Source: PBB1 sp040400875 (lineage in GTDB: Bacteria > Pseudomonadota > Gammaproteobacteria > Burkholderiales > Burkholderiaceae_C). Taken from it: DNA of 64,000 nucleotides. The stretch lies in NCBI GenBank assembly GCA_040400875.1, contig JBBAPK010000004.1, positions 1 to 64,000 on the forward strand. Reading direction: 5' to 3'. Positions 18,944 through 27,740 of the stretch are shown in pieces. The notes beneath the pieces are model-generated. The model worked only from the letters and a program-made list of their open reading frames with translations. It ran no database searches and had not been told where the DNA came from. The position numbers and the translations under genes are program-made. The first letter of the stretch is position 1. Each line of letters opens with the position of its first letter.

Positions 18944-19057
18944 CTGCAGTGCTCTCGCGGTGTACCAACGTGACCGAGTTTAGCGGTGCGCAAGGGCCGC
19001 AGCTGTACGCAACCCGCGTGCTATCTTCATTGCACTACCCAACATTGGAGCCTCACC

Positions 19058-19840
19058 ATGAGCTATCAAATCGACCTGTCCGGCCGCGTCGCGCTGGTGA
19101 CTGGCGCGTCCAGTGGCCTGGGCACGCAGTTCGCCAAGACCCTGGCTTCGGCCGGCGCCGCCGTGGTACTGGCTGGGCGCAACATGGAGCGGCTGAAGAC
19201 GCTGCGTGCCGAGATCGAGGGCGACGGTGGCGACGCCCATGTGGTCATGCTGGATGTGACCGATGTCGACAGCATCCGCTCGGCGGTGGCGCACGCAGAA
19301 ACCGAGATGGGCACCATCGACATCCTGGTCAACAACTCGGGTGCCAGCACGCAGCAAAAGCTCACCGACGTGACCGAGGACGACTTCGACTTGATGTTCG
19401 ACATCAACACGCGCGGTGCGTTCTTTGTGGCGCAGGAAGTGGGCAAGCGCATGCTCGGCCGCGCCCAGGGCTCGGCACCGGGCACCTTCACCGGCGGGCG
19501 CATCGTCAACATCGCCTCGATGGCCGGGCTGAAAGCACTCAGCCAGATTGGCATCTACAGCATGAGCAAGGCTGCGGTCATTCACATGACGCGCGCCATG
19601 GCGCTCGAGTGGGGCAAGTACGGCATCAACGTGAACGCCATCTGCCCGGGCTACATCGAGACCGAGATGAACCACCGCCAATGGCTCACCGACGCCGGCA
19701 AGCGCCTGATCGACACGCTGCCGCGCAAGCGCATCGGCCAGCCGCAAGACCTCGACGCGGTGCTCATGATGCTGTGCGCCAAGGAAAGCCACTTCATCAA
19801 CGGCGCCATCATTCAGGCGGACGACGGGCACGCGCTGTAG
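19058..19840 (+). CDS. SDR family NAD(P)-dependent oxidoreductase
   Basis: Classical short-chain dehydrogenase/reductase, 260 aa. The cofactor motif TGASSGLG is at residues 15-22 and the NNSG element at 92-95. The catalytic triad is Ser154 (NIAS), Tyr167 and Lys171 (YSMSK). The C-terminus ends with the usual NGAIIQADDGHAL strand. The ATG at 19058 was chosen because it starts just before the first beta strand; the longer upstream frame lacks support. Position beside ETF-QO and a 3-oxoacid CoA-transferase suggests a role in fatty-acid or hydroxyacyl oxidation, but the substrate is an inference. Confidence 0.9.
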   Translation: MSYQIDLSGRVALVTGASSGLGTQFAKTLASAGAAVVLAGRNMERLKTLRAEIEGDGGDAHVVMLDVTDVDSIRSAVAHAETEMGTIDILVNNSGASTQQKLTDVTEDDFDLMFDINTRGAFFVAQEVGKRMLGRAQGSAPGTFTGGRIVNIASMAGLKALSQIGIYSMSKAAVIHMTRAMALEWGKYGINVNAICPGYIETEMNHRQWLTDAGKRLIDTLPRKRIGQPQDLDAVLMMLCAKESHFINGAIIQADDGHAL

Positions 19841-19982
19841 GCGTGGTGTGGCCGCTGTGGTCGCGGCCTGCGGCTGGCTGACACGGGGCTGACTTCGCTG
19901 GCCGCAGCGAGGGCACAATGCGGGTTTTTCCGATGCCGGGTTTTCCGGCGTGACCGTCCTGAAAGCCCTGGAGAAGCAAGCA

Positions 19983-20690
19983 ATGAACAAGGTTTATGCG
20001 AGTGCCGCCGCAGCACTCAAAGGCGTCGTCGCAGACGGCCAACTGCTTGCGGTGGGTGGTTTCGGCCTGTGTGGCATTCCTGAGGCGCTGATCGCTGCCC
20101 TGCGCGACAGCGGCGTCAAGGACCTCACGGTGATTTCGAACAACGCCGGCGTCGACGGCTTCGGTCTGGGGCAACTGCTCGAGACCCGCCAGATCAAGAA
20201 AATGATCTCGAGCTATGTGGGCGAGAACAAGGAATTCGAGCGCCAGTACCTGTCCGGCGAACTGGAACTTGAATTCACGCCGCAAGGCACGCTGGCCGAA
20301 AAGCTTCGCGCTGGTGGTGCGGGCATCCCGGCGTTCTTCACCAAGACGGGCTACGGCACGCTGGTGGCCGAAGGCAAGGAAACCCGTGAGTTCGACGGCC
20401 ACGTCTATGTGATGGAGCGCGCTCTGATGCCACAGGTCAGCCTGGTCAAGGCCTGGAAGGCCGACGAGAGCGGCAACTTGCTGTTCCGTCGCACCGCACG
20501 CAACTTCAACCCGGCCGTCGCGATGGCCGGCAAGGTCACCATCGTCGAGGTCGAAGAGATCGTGCCCACCGGCACCTTCGATCCGGATTCGGTGCACCTG
20601 CCCGGCATCTATGTGAGCCGCCTGGTGCTCAACGCCACACCCGAAAAGCGCATCGAAAAGCGCACGATCACCGAAAAGTCAGGAGCCTGA
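19983..20690 (+). CDS. scoA: 3-oxoacid CoA-transferase subunit A
   Basis: Alpha subunit of succinyl-CoA:3-ketoacid CoA-transferase, which activates acetoacetate or another 3-oxoacid with succinyl-CoA. The 235 aa length is normal. The N-terminal signature VGGFGLCGIPEALI and the later GAGIPAFFTKTGYGT segment are characteristic of the family. The ATG at 19983 lies 142 bases after the SDR gene. Subunit B follows after 5 bases, so the two are translated from one message and form the heteromer. Confidence 0.95.
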   Translation: MNKVYASAAAALKGVVADGQLLAVGGFGLCGIPEALIAALRDSGVKDLTVISNNAGVDGFGLGQLLETRQIKKMISSYVGENKEFERQYLSGELELEFTPQGTLAEKLRAGGAGIPAFFTKTGYGTLVAEGKETREFDGHVYVMERALMPQVSLVKAWKADESGNLLFRRTARNFNPAVAMAGKVTIVEVEEIVPTGTFDPDSVHLPGIYVSRLVLNATPEKRIEKRTITEKSGA

Positions 20691-20695
20691 ACACC

Positions 20696-21334
20696 ATGAG
20701 CTGGACACACGACCAAATGGCAGCACGCGCTGCACAAGAGCTGCAAGACGGCTTCTACGTGAACCTCGGTATCGGTCTGCCTACGCTGGTGGCCAACCAT
20801 GTGCGCAGCGACATCGAGGTGTGGCTGCAAAGCGAGAACGGCATGCTGGGCATCGGGCCCTTCCCCACCGAAGACGAAGTCGACGCCGACCTGATCAACG
20901 CCGGCAAGCAAACCGTCACCACCATTCCTGGCTCGTCGATCTTCGGCTCGCACGAGAGCTTCGCGATGATCCGCGGCGGCAAGATCAACCTGAGCATCCT
21001 GGGCGCCATGCAAGTCAGCGAGAATGGCGATCTGGCCAACTGGATGATCCCCGGCAAGATGGTTAAGGGCATGGGCGGCGCGATGGATCTGGTGGCCGGT
21101 GTCGCCCGCGTCATCGTGCTGATGGAGCACGTCGCCAAGAAGAAGGACGGCACCATCGACCTGAAGATCATCCCGAACTGCACCTTGCCGCTGACCGGCG
21201 TGGGCGTGGTCAATCGCATCATCACCGACCTCGCGGTGATGGATGTCACCCCTCAAGGCCTGAAGGTGGTCGAGCTAGCTGAAGGCGTCACCCGCGAAGA
21301 ACTGCAGTCGAAAACAGGCGTGCCCTTGCAGTGA
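20696..21334 (+). CDS. scoB: 3-oxoacid CoA-transferase subunit B
   Basis: Beta subunit of the CoA-transferase, 212 aa. It carries the catalytic glutamate, Glu47 in SENGMLGIGP, which forms the glutamyl-CoA thioester intermediate. The N-terminal NLGIGLPTLVANH block and the GAMDLVAGVARVIVLMEH block are typical of ScoB. The start is 5 bases after the scoA stop, with GGAG overlapping the end of scoA as a likely ribosome site. Together with scoA it suggests ketone body or polyhydroxybutyrate-derived acetoacetate use. Confidence 0.95.
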   Translation: MSWTHDQMAARAAQELQDGFYVNLGIGLPTLVANHVRSDIEVWLQSENGMLGIGPFPTEDEVDADLINAGKQTVTTIPGSSIFGSHESFAMIRGGKINLSILGAMQVSENGDLANWMIPGKMVKGMGGAMDLVAGVARVIVLMEHVAKKKDGTIDLKIIPNCTLPLTGVGVVNRIITDLAVMDVTPQGLKVVELAEGVTREELQSKTGVPLQ

Positions 21335-21363
21335 ACGGCCACTGTGGCGATGGCGTGTGATTG

Positions 21364-23136
21364 ATGCGCGCCATTGCCCTGGGTGTGCTGTATCTGGCGG
21401 GCTGCGCAGCGAGCGTGGCCCCGCCTGAACCCAGGCTGCCGCTGCAGAGTGAATCAGCCTCGGGCTGGACGCCCAAACCGGGCTGGACCTCCCAGAATTT
21501 CATGGTGGCCGCAGCGCATCCGCTGGCCACCGATGCGGGCTACCGCATCCTGAGAGCCGGCGGTTCCGCGCTTGACGCGGCCATCGCCGTGCAGATGGTG
21601 CTGACCCTGGTGGAGCCGGATGCCAGCGGAATTGGCGGCGGGGCTTTTCTAATGCACTGGGACGGCGCTGCGGTGCAGGCCTGGGACGGCCGCGAAACCG
21701 CACCCGCTGGCGTCGACGCCAATCTGTTCATGGGCACCGATGGGCGGCCGATGGCCTTTGCGCAGGCCAAACTCGGTGGTCGAGCGGTGGCCACACCCGG
21801 TGTGCTGAAGATGCTGCAAGCGGCGCACCGTCAGCACGGCCGACTGCCCTGGGAGCAGTTGTTTGAGCCGGCCATCACGCTGGCAGAAGACGGGTTCCCC
21901 TTGGGTGCCCGACTGCACAGCCTGCTGCAGCAAGACGACACCCTGAAACGCGACACCCGTGCGCGTGCGTATTTCTTTGACGCCCAAGGGCAGCCGCATC
22001 CCGTGGGCCATTGTCTGCGCAACCCTGCGCTGGCGGCCGTGATGCGCTCGCTGGCGGCACAGGGCAGCGAGGCGTTCTACAGTGGGCCGATGGCTGCCGA
22101 ACTGGTGCAACGCGTGCAGGCGGACGCTGCGCCCGGCGCCTTGTCGCAGGCCGATCTGGCTGCCTATGTGCCCAGGCAGCACGATGCCATGTGCACGCTG
22201 TGGCTCAGCATCTACCGGGTGTGCGGCATGCCGCCGCCGTCTTCGGGCCATCTGGCGGTGATGCAGATCCTTGGCATGCTCGAGCGTGTGCCGGGCGCGC
22301 TCGGTCCGACGCGCGATGCCGATAGCCTGCATGCTTACACCGAGGCCTCGCGTCTGGCTTTTGCCGACCGTGCGCAGTACGTGGCCGACCCCGACTTCGT
22401 CACCGCGCCCGGTGCCAGTTGGGCCAGCTTGCTCGATGCGGGTTATCTCGACGAGCGAGCCGCGCTGATCGGCCCGCGGGCCATGAAGGCGGCCCCGGCC
22501 GGCCAGCCCCCAGGCGGTCAGCGCAGCGCCTGGGCACCGATGCCGCCGCAACCCGAACACGGAACCAGCCACATCAGCGTGGTGGACGCACAGGGTCAGG
22601 CGGTGGCCATGACCACCAGCATCGAGGCGGTTTTTGGCGCCCACGTGATGGCCGATGGCGGCACCGGCTTGGCCGGCGGTTACCTGCTCAACAACCAGAT
22701 GACGGACTTCTCGCTCGCGCCCACCGACGCCCAAGGCCGTCCCGTGGCCAATCAGGTTCAGCCAGGCAAACGGCCGCGCTCCAGCATGAGCCCGACGCTG
22801 GTGTTCGACGCGCGCGATGGCCGATTGCTGATGACGCTGGGCTCGCCCGGCGGGCCATTCATCATTCACTACGTGGCCAAGACCTTGCTCGGCACGCTGG
22901 CCTGGTCGCTGGATCCGCAGCGCGCCATCGACCTGCCCAACATCGGCCTGGTGAATGGCCCGCTGCTGCTCGAGCCCGGTGCCTTCGGTGCCACCACGAT
23001 CGATGGCCTGCGCCAGCGCGGTCACCGCGTGGTGGAAGCCGAGTTGCCCAGCGGACTGCAGGCCATACAGCGCACGGCGTCTGGCTGGCGCGGTGGCGCC
23101 GATCCGCGGCGAGAAGGCACGGCGCTGGGCGACTGA
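21364..23136 (+). CDS. ggt: Gamma-glutamyltransferase, predicted lipoprotein
   Basis: Ntn-hydrolase that transfers or hydrolyses gamma-glutamyl groups, for example from glutathione, 590 aa. The conserved N-terminal helix region (ALDAAIAVQMVLTLVEPDASGIGGGAF) is intact. The autocleavage and nucleophile threonine is in HGTSHISVVD, followed by GGYLLNNQMTDFS and the PLSSMSP-like RPRSSMSPT loop. Unlike the usual soluble periplasmic GGT, the very short N-terminus has a lipobox (LAGC, Cys14), so I predict a lipid-anchored protein. A TTG one codon upstream is an alternative start. It converges on pyrD with a 20-base gap. Confidence 0.93.
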   Translation: MRAIALGVLYLAGCAASVAPPEPRLPLQSESASGWTPKPGWTSQNFMVAAAHPLATDAGYRILRAGGSALDAAIAVQMVLTLVEPDASGIGGGAFLMHWDGAAVQAWDGRETAPAGVDANLFMGTDGRPMAFAQAKLGGRAVATPGVLKMLQAAHRQHGRLPWEQLFEPAITLAEDGFPLGARLHSLLQQDDTLKRDTRARAYFFDAQGQPHPVGHCLRNPALAAVMRSLAAQGSEAFYSGPMAAELVQRVQADAAPGALSQADLAAYVPRQHDAMCTLWLSIYRVCGMPPPSSGHLAVMQILGMLERVPGALGPTRDADSLHAYTEASRLAFADRAQYVADPDFVTAPGASWASLLDAGYLDERAALIGPRAMKAAPAGQPPGGQRSAWAPMPPQPEHGTSHISVVDAQGQAVAMTTSIEAVFGAHVMADGGTGLAGGYLLNNQMTDFSLAPTDAQGRPVANQVQPGKRPRSSMSPTLVFDARDGRLLMTLGSPGGPFIIHYVAKTLLGTLAWSLDPQRAIDLPNIGLVNGPLLLEPGAFGATTIDGLRQRGHRVVEAELPSGLQAIQRTASGWRGGADPRREGTALGD

Positions 23137-23156
23137 GTCTGTCGCCGCTCGGCCGC

Positions 23157-24197
23157 TCAGCCGCGCTGCTGAAGTGCCCGCGCTGCCTCGGTCACGAGCT
23201 CCGGCCCCTTGTAGATGAACCCGGTGTAGATCTGCACCAGGTCCGCCCCTGCAGCCATCTTGGCGCAGGCGTCGGCACCGTTCATCACGCCACCCACGCC
23301 GATGATGGTAAAGCCCGCACCGAGTTCGGCGCGCAGTTGTCGAATGACGGCGTTGCTCGCCTCGAAGACCGGCGAGCCCGACAGGCCGCCAGCTTCTTCA
23401 GCGTGGGGCAGGTGCTTGACGGCTTCGCGCGAAATCGTGGTGTTGGTGGCAATGACGCCGCTGATGCCGTGGCGCTTGAGCGTGGCGGCGATCACCCGCA
23501 CCTGGTCTTCGGACAGGTCGGGTGCGATCTTCACGAACAGCGGCACCTTGCGGCCGTGCTGGCGGGCCAGCGACTCATCGCGCTCGGCGAGTGCGGCGAG
23601 CAGCGACTCGAGCGCGTCATCGGACTGCAGCGCACGCAGGTTTTGGGTGTTGGGCGACGAGATGTTGACCGCCACGTAGTCGGCGTGCGGGTACACGCCA
23701 TCGAGTCCGATCAGGTAGTCGTCGACCGCGCGTTCGATCGGCGTGGCCGCGTTCTTGCCGATGTTCAGACCCAGGATCCCGCCTTGAGAGCGAAAGCGCG
23801 CGCGCTGCACATTAGCGACAAAGGCGGCCAGCCCGTCGTTGTTGAAGCCCAGCCGGTTTATCAGCGCGTTGGCTTCGGTCAGGCGCCACATGCGCGGCTT
23901 GGGGTTGCCGGGTTGTGCCAGCGGCGTGACGGTACCGACCTCGACGAAGCCAAACCCCAGGGAGCCCAGCGCGTCAATGCAGCGGCCGTTCTTGTCGAGC
24001 CCGGCAGCCAGGCCGATGCGGTTGGGAAAGTGCAGGCCGGCGATGGTCACCGGGTCGTCGACGCGTGTCTGACTGATGGTGCACGCCAGCGGCGAGTGCT
24101 GCAGGCGTGCCAGCGTTTCCATCGTCAGGTCGTGGGCCTGCTCGGGGTCGAGGCTGAAGAGCAGGTGACGGGTCAGCGAGTAGGGAAGCAGTGCCAT
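23157..24197 (-). CDS. pyrD: Dihydroorotate dehydrogenase (quinone)
   Basis: Class 2, membrane-associated, FMN-dependent dihydroorotate dehydrogenase of pyrimidine synthesis, 346 aa. The N-terminal helix (LLPYSLTRHLLFSLDPEQAHDL) is the quinone-side membrane anchor typical of class 2. FMN-binding segments GLAAGLDKNG, GFGFVEVGTVTP and the C-terminal GVGGVMNGADACAKMAAGA are present. The start is the ATG at 24197. It is divergent from rpiA with a 62-base gap. Confidence 0.97.
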   Translation of the reverse strand: MALLPYSLTRHLLFSLDPEQAHDLTMETLARLQHSPLACTISQTRVDDPVTIAGLHFPNRIGLAAGLDKNGRCIDALGSLGFGFVEVGTVTPLAQPGNPKPRMWRLTEANALINRLGFNNDGLAAFVANVQRARFRSQGGILGLNIGKNAATPIERAVDDYLIGLDGVYPHADYVAVNISSPNTQNLRALQSDDALESLLAALAERDESLARQHGRKVPLFVKIAPDLSEDQVRVIAATLKRHGISGVIATNTTISREAVKHLPHAEEAGGLSGSPVFEASNAVIRQLRAELGAGFTIIGVGGVMNGADACAKMAAGADLVQIYTGFIYKGPELVTEAARALQQRG

Positions 24198-24259
24198 GCG
24201 AGTTGGCGCTCGAGGGGCGCGCTTGATAATTAGGGCATTGTCTCAAACGGTGTTTTCCG

Positions 24260-24931
24260 ATGACCCAGGATGAACTGAAGGTGATGGTCGGCCAGGCGGC
24301 GCTGGCGCATGTGGTGGCGGGCAGCGTGGTCGGCGTGGGCACCGGCTCGACGGTCAACTGCTTCATCGATGCGCTGGCCGCGATGCGCGATCGCATCGCC
24401 GGTGCGGTGTCGAGCAGCGAGGCCAGCAGCCAGCGTTTGCGCGCGCACGGCATCACGGTGCTCGAGAGCCATCTGGTCGAGCGCATCCCGGTCTACATCG
24501 ACGGGGCTGACGAGATCGACCCGCACGGCCACATGGTCAAGGGCGGCGGTGCAGCGCTCACGCGCGAAAAGATCGTGGCCGATCTGGCCGATTGCTTTGT
24601 GTGCATCGCCGATGAGTCCAAGCGCGTGGACGTGCTCGGGCGGTTTCCACTGCCGGTTGAGGTGATCCCGATGGCCGCGGCCCAGATCGCGCGGCGCTTC
24701 GCGGCCATGGGCGCAAGAGCTGTCTTGCGCGCCGGGGTGGTCACCGACAACGGCGGTCACATCATCGATGTGCAAGGCCTGCAGATCACCGATCCGCTGG
24801 CGATGGAGTGCGACATCAACCAATGGCCGGGCGTGGTGACAGTGGGCATCTTTGCGCGCCACAAGGCCCGCGTGTGCCTGTTCGGCACGCCACGCGGCGT
24901 CGAGACGGTGAGATACGACACCCCCGCGTGA
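24260..24931 (+). CDS. rpiA: Ribose-5-phosphate isomerase A
   Basis: Interconverts ribose 5-phosphate and ribulose 5-phosphate in the pentose phosphate pathway, 223 aa. The active-site motifs are all present: GTGSTVNCFIDAL near residue 30, DGADEID near 82-88 and KGGGAALTREK near 95-105. The ATG at 24260 immediately precedes the usual MTQDELK start. It is divergent from pyrD. Confidence 0.97.
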   Translation: MTQDELKVMVGQAALAHVVAGSVVGVGTGSTVNCFIDALAAMRDRIAGAVSSSEASSQRLRAHGITVLESHLVERIPVYIDGADEIDPHGHMVKGGGAALTREKIVADLADCFVCIADESKRVDVLGRFPLPVEVIPMAAAQIARRFAAMGARAVLRAGVVTDNGGHIIDVQGLQITDPLAMECDINQWPGVVTVGIFARHKARVCLFGTPRGVETVRYDTPA

Positions 24932-24995
24932 TGCGCCAGCGCGCTGCCAAAACAGCGTAACCTCGCGACCTGTCTTTTCAAGTGGATGCATGCCC

Positions 24996-25178
24996 ATGGC
25001 CAAGCCCAACTACTCGTTCGAAAAGCGTCAGCGCGAGCTGGCCAAGAAAAAGAAAAAAGAAGAGAAGTTGAAGGACAAGACCGAGCGCAAGCACGTCGGT
25101 GAAGGCGAGCCAGAGTCGACTGACGCGCAAGCCGAGCCATCCGAGGCCTCTGGCGAACCGGAACAGCCGCCAGCCTGA
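24996..25178 (+). CDS. Small charged conserved hypothetical protein
   Basis: Protein of about 60 aa with two halves of opposite character. The first 35 residues are strongly basic (MAKPNYSFEKRQRELAKKKK and following) and probably helical. The rest is acidic and Pro/Glu/Ala-rich and probably disordered. Short proteins beginning MAKPNYSFEKRQRELAKKKK recur in proteobacteria as uncharacterised products; that is recollection, not a search. An ATG two codons upstream (24990) is an alternative start. It lies 64 bases after rpiA and converges on mnmC. The basic patch suggests nucleic-acid or ribosome contact, as an inference. Confidence 0.7.
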   Translation: MAKPNYSFEKRQRELAKKKKKEEKLKDKTERKHVGEGEPESTDAQAEPSEASGEPEQPPA

Positions 25179-25213
25179 TTTCACAAGTCGGTGCCTCGCG
25201 CGCGGCGCGCTGC

Positions 25214-27091
25214 TCAGACCTGTCGTCTGGATCGTCTGCTGACGAAGCGAGCCGCATCCACGCTGTCGAGCAAGCTCGCCTCGATCGGTGCGGGTGCGCG
25301 CGCGATCGATGCGGCCACGATCTGCGCCGACAGCGCCGCCCATGTGATGCCGCGCGAACCGAATGCAGTGCACGCATGCAGCCCGGCCAGGCGCGGCACC
25401 TGACGCGGCTGCTCCAGACCCGACAGCGCCAACGCGCCGCTCAAGTCGGGCACGCCGCCGAGCACCGGCAGCCTGTCGTCGGTGCTCCAGCGCCAGCCGG
25501 TGCGCCCGCGCAGGCCTGCGGTGTCTGAACCCAGGTCCACGCCGCACAGCCGCGACAGCTGGAGAAGGTTCAGACGGTGGTCGGCATCGCGCACCGAAGC
25601 GTCTTCGTCATCGGTCTGCGCGGTGGCCCCGAAGATCACGTCGTCACCCAAGCAGGGCAGCAAGTAGCCCGAACCCGTCACCGGCATCGAGGGCAGCGTG
25701 AGCCCGGGCAGCCGCGAGCGAGGCGCGATGCTGATTTGCCCGCGCACCGCACGCATCGGCCAGGCATCGGGCTGCGATGCCGGCATGAAAGGCCGCAGCA
25801 GACGCAGCGCATCGCCGGCATTGGCCAGCACCACATGCGGTGCCTCAGCCAGCGTCGAACCCTGCGCATCGAGCAAGCGCCAGCCGCCATTCATGCGTTC
25901 GAGGGCGTCGATCTGTGTGCCCGTGCGCAGCGTGCACAGCGCGCCCGCTCGCTCCAGAAACGAACGTGCTAGTCCGCCCGGCTGCACCCAGCCGCCGCCG
26001 GGGTACCACCACGCCGGATGAGGCAAGGGCCAGCCGCAGCGAGCCGAGGCTTCATGTGCCGACAGCGCCTGGACATAGTCGGGCGGCAGGCGCAAACGCT
26101 CGAGCATGTCGCGCATGTCGTCGACGCTCAAAGACGCGGTTTCGCGCCGCAACAGGCCATCTGCGCTGCCTTGAACTGCGTGCGATGTCAGTGCGGTGGA
26201 TACCGCGCGGTGCGCCTCGAGTGCTGCGGCGCGATTGAAGCGGGCATGAGCGCCATCTTGCGGGTTGACGATGCCGTGGAACAAGCCCGCCGGGTTGCCC
26301 GATGTTTCAAGGGCGGGCGCCCGATGGCGTTCGAAGACCGTGCTGCGCAGCCCCTGTTCGGCCAGCGCCCAGGCCATCGCGCCACCTGCCAGACCACCCC
26401 CGACCACCAGCACCTGAGCGGATTCGCCCGAGGCGCTCTGGTGACGCGGCCCGACCGATCGACGCGGCGTGTAGCTCGGCGCGTATTGCCATAGGTTGGG
26501 CACTGACGGGTGCTGCGCGCCTTGCGATGGCACCGGCATGAAGCCCGCAGGCCGCAGCGCGGGGCTGGGATCCTCAGCGGCGGTGGCGGGCTGACCACCG
26601 AAGCTGAGCGTGGCCTGAGCGGCGGCCAGCCGAGCCAGCGCCTTGGCCAGTCGGGGGTCGAAGGCGTATCCATGGGCGCCGGCAAAGTCGCTGCGACTCA
26701 GCCAGAAGGCATCGATCTCGGCGACCAGTTCGCGCAGCGCGGCCCCGAGACTCAGGGGCACCAGCAGCCATTGGACGCGGCCGTCTTCAAAGGACAGCCG
26801 GTGCATGTTGGGGGTGAGCGTTGGCCACGCATCGCGAACCGCGCCGGCCAAGGGGTGCGCGCCATCAGGATCGAGCGCGAAATGCTGCGACACGCTGATC
26901 ACATGCAGGCGGTCGCAGCGGTTTGCATCGTGCTGCCATGTCTGCCAGCATTCGAGGAAGTGCCGGCCGCCATCGAACACCCCGTCGAGCACCACAAAGT
27001 GCGCGCGGTTTTGCCACGCAGGACTCAGCAGTCGACACAGCGACGCTGCCGAGTCGACCGGCTCGGCTGAACCGGTCGGCGTGGCAGTCAC
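25214..27091 (-). CDS. mnmC: MnmC-like FAD-dependent cmnm5s2U34 oxidoreductase with degenerate methyltransferase domain
   Basis: Enzyme of wobble-uridine modification in tRNA, 625 aa. The C-terminal oxidase half (MnmC2) is intact: FAD motif VVGGGLAGGAMA begins at about residue 229 and GNPAGLFHGIVNP follows. The N-terminal methyltransferase half (MnmC1) is shortened and eroded. The SAM motif region reads LDGVFDGGRHFLECW at about 35-49 in place of the usual GxGTGLNFL. The catalytic LDGFAPxxNPDMW segment is replaced by WLSRSDFAGAH at about 130-140. It starts with GTG 7 bases after the efp stop and is the last gene of an earP-efp-mnmC operon. Confidence 0.88.
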   Translation of the reverse strand: MTATPTGSAEPVDSAASLCRLLSPAWQNRAHFVVLDGVFDGGRHFLECWQTWQHDANRCDRLHVISVSQHFALDPDGAHPLAGAVRDAWPTLTPNMHRLSFEDGRVQWLLVPLSLGAALRELVAEIDAFWLSRSDFAGAHGYAFDPRLAKALARLAAAQATLSFGGQPATAAEDPSPALRPAGFMPVPSQGAQHPSVPNLWQYAPSYTPRRSVGPRHQSASGESAQVLVVGGGLAGGAMAWALAEQGLRSTVFERHRAPALETSGNPAGLFHGIVNPQDGAHARFNRAAALEAHRAVSTALTSHAVQGSADGLLRRETASLSVDDMRDMLERLRLPPDYVQALSAHEASARCGWPLPHPAWWYPGGGWVQPGGLARSFLERAGALCTLRTGTQIDALERMNGGWRLLDAQGSTLAEAPHVVLANAGDALRLLRPFMPASQPDAWPMRAVRGQISIAPRSRLPGLTLPSMPVTGSGYLLPCLGDDVIFGATAQTDDEDASVRDADHRLNLLQLSRLCGVDLGSDTAGLRGRTGWRWSTDDRLPVLGGVPDLSGALALSGLEQPRQVPRLAGLHACTAFGSRGITWAALSAQIVAASIARAPAPIEASLLDSVDAARFVSRRSRRQV

Positions 27092-27098
27092 ATCCGGC

Positions 27099-27653
27099 TC
27101 AGACGCGCTTGCGGTATTCGTGCGTGCGGGTGTCGATTTCGACCTTGTCGCCCGTCTGCACGAACAGGGGCACCGAGATCTCGAAGCCGGTGGACAGCTT
27201 GGCGTTCTTCAGGACCTTGCCTGAGGTGTCGCCCTTGACGGCAGGCTCGGTCTCGATGATTTCGCGCACCAGGCTGGTGGGCAATTCGACCGAGATCGCC
27301 TTGCCGTCATAGAAGACCACTTCGACAGACATTGCGTCTTCCAGATACTGGAGGGCGTCGCCCATGTTCTCGCTTTCGACTTCAAACTGGTTGTAGTCAG
27401 CATCCATGAAGGCGTACATCGGATCGGCGAAGTAGGAGTAGGTGCACTCCTTCTTGTCGAGGATGACCTGGTCCATCTTGTCGTCGGCCTTGAAGACGAC
27501 TTCGGTGCCCGAACTGCTGAGCAAGCTCTTGAGCTTCATGCGCACCGTGGCGGAGTTGCGGCCGCCGCGGCTGTATTCCGTGCGCAAGACGACCATCGGG
27601 TCCTTGCCGTGCATGATGACGTTGCCGGCGCGAATTTCCTGTGCGATTTTCAT
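27099..27653 (-). CDS. efp: Translation elongation factor P
   Basis: Relieves ribosome stalling at polyproline stretches, 184 aa. The domain I loop reads SRGGRNSA with Arg32 at the tip, the residue that is rhamnosylated in the EarP class of EF-P; lysine-type EF-P has Lys34 instead. The C-terminal TGFEISVPLFVQTGDKVEIDTRT is the usual domain III end. The ATG at 27653 starts the conserved MKIAQEIRAGNV; the upstream extension is not conserved in character. It is preceded by earP (87 bases) and followed by mnmC. Confidence 0.98.
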   Translation of the reverse strand: MKIAQEIRAGNVIMHGKDPMVVLRTEYSRGGRNSATVRMKLKSLLSSSGTEVVFKADDKMDQVILDKKECTYSYFADPMYAFMDADYNQFEVESENMGDALQYLEDAMSVEVVFYDGKAISVELPTSLVREIIETEPAVKGDTSGKVLKNAKLSTGFEISVPLFVQTGDKVEIDTRTHEYRKRV

Positions 27654-27740
27654 GACGCTATCCGTTGAGTGCCCGGGAAATGGGCTGGTGAGTTGCGCGT
27701 GACAAGACGCGAAGCGCTGCGTGAAGCACAGCAAAAAGCC

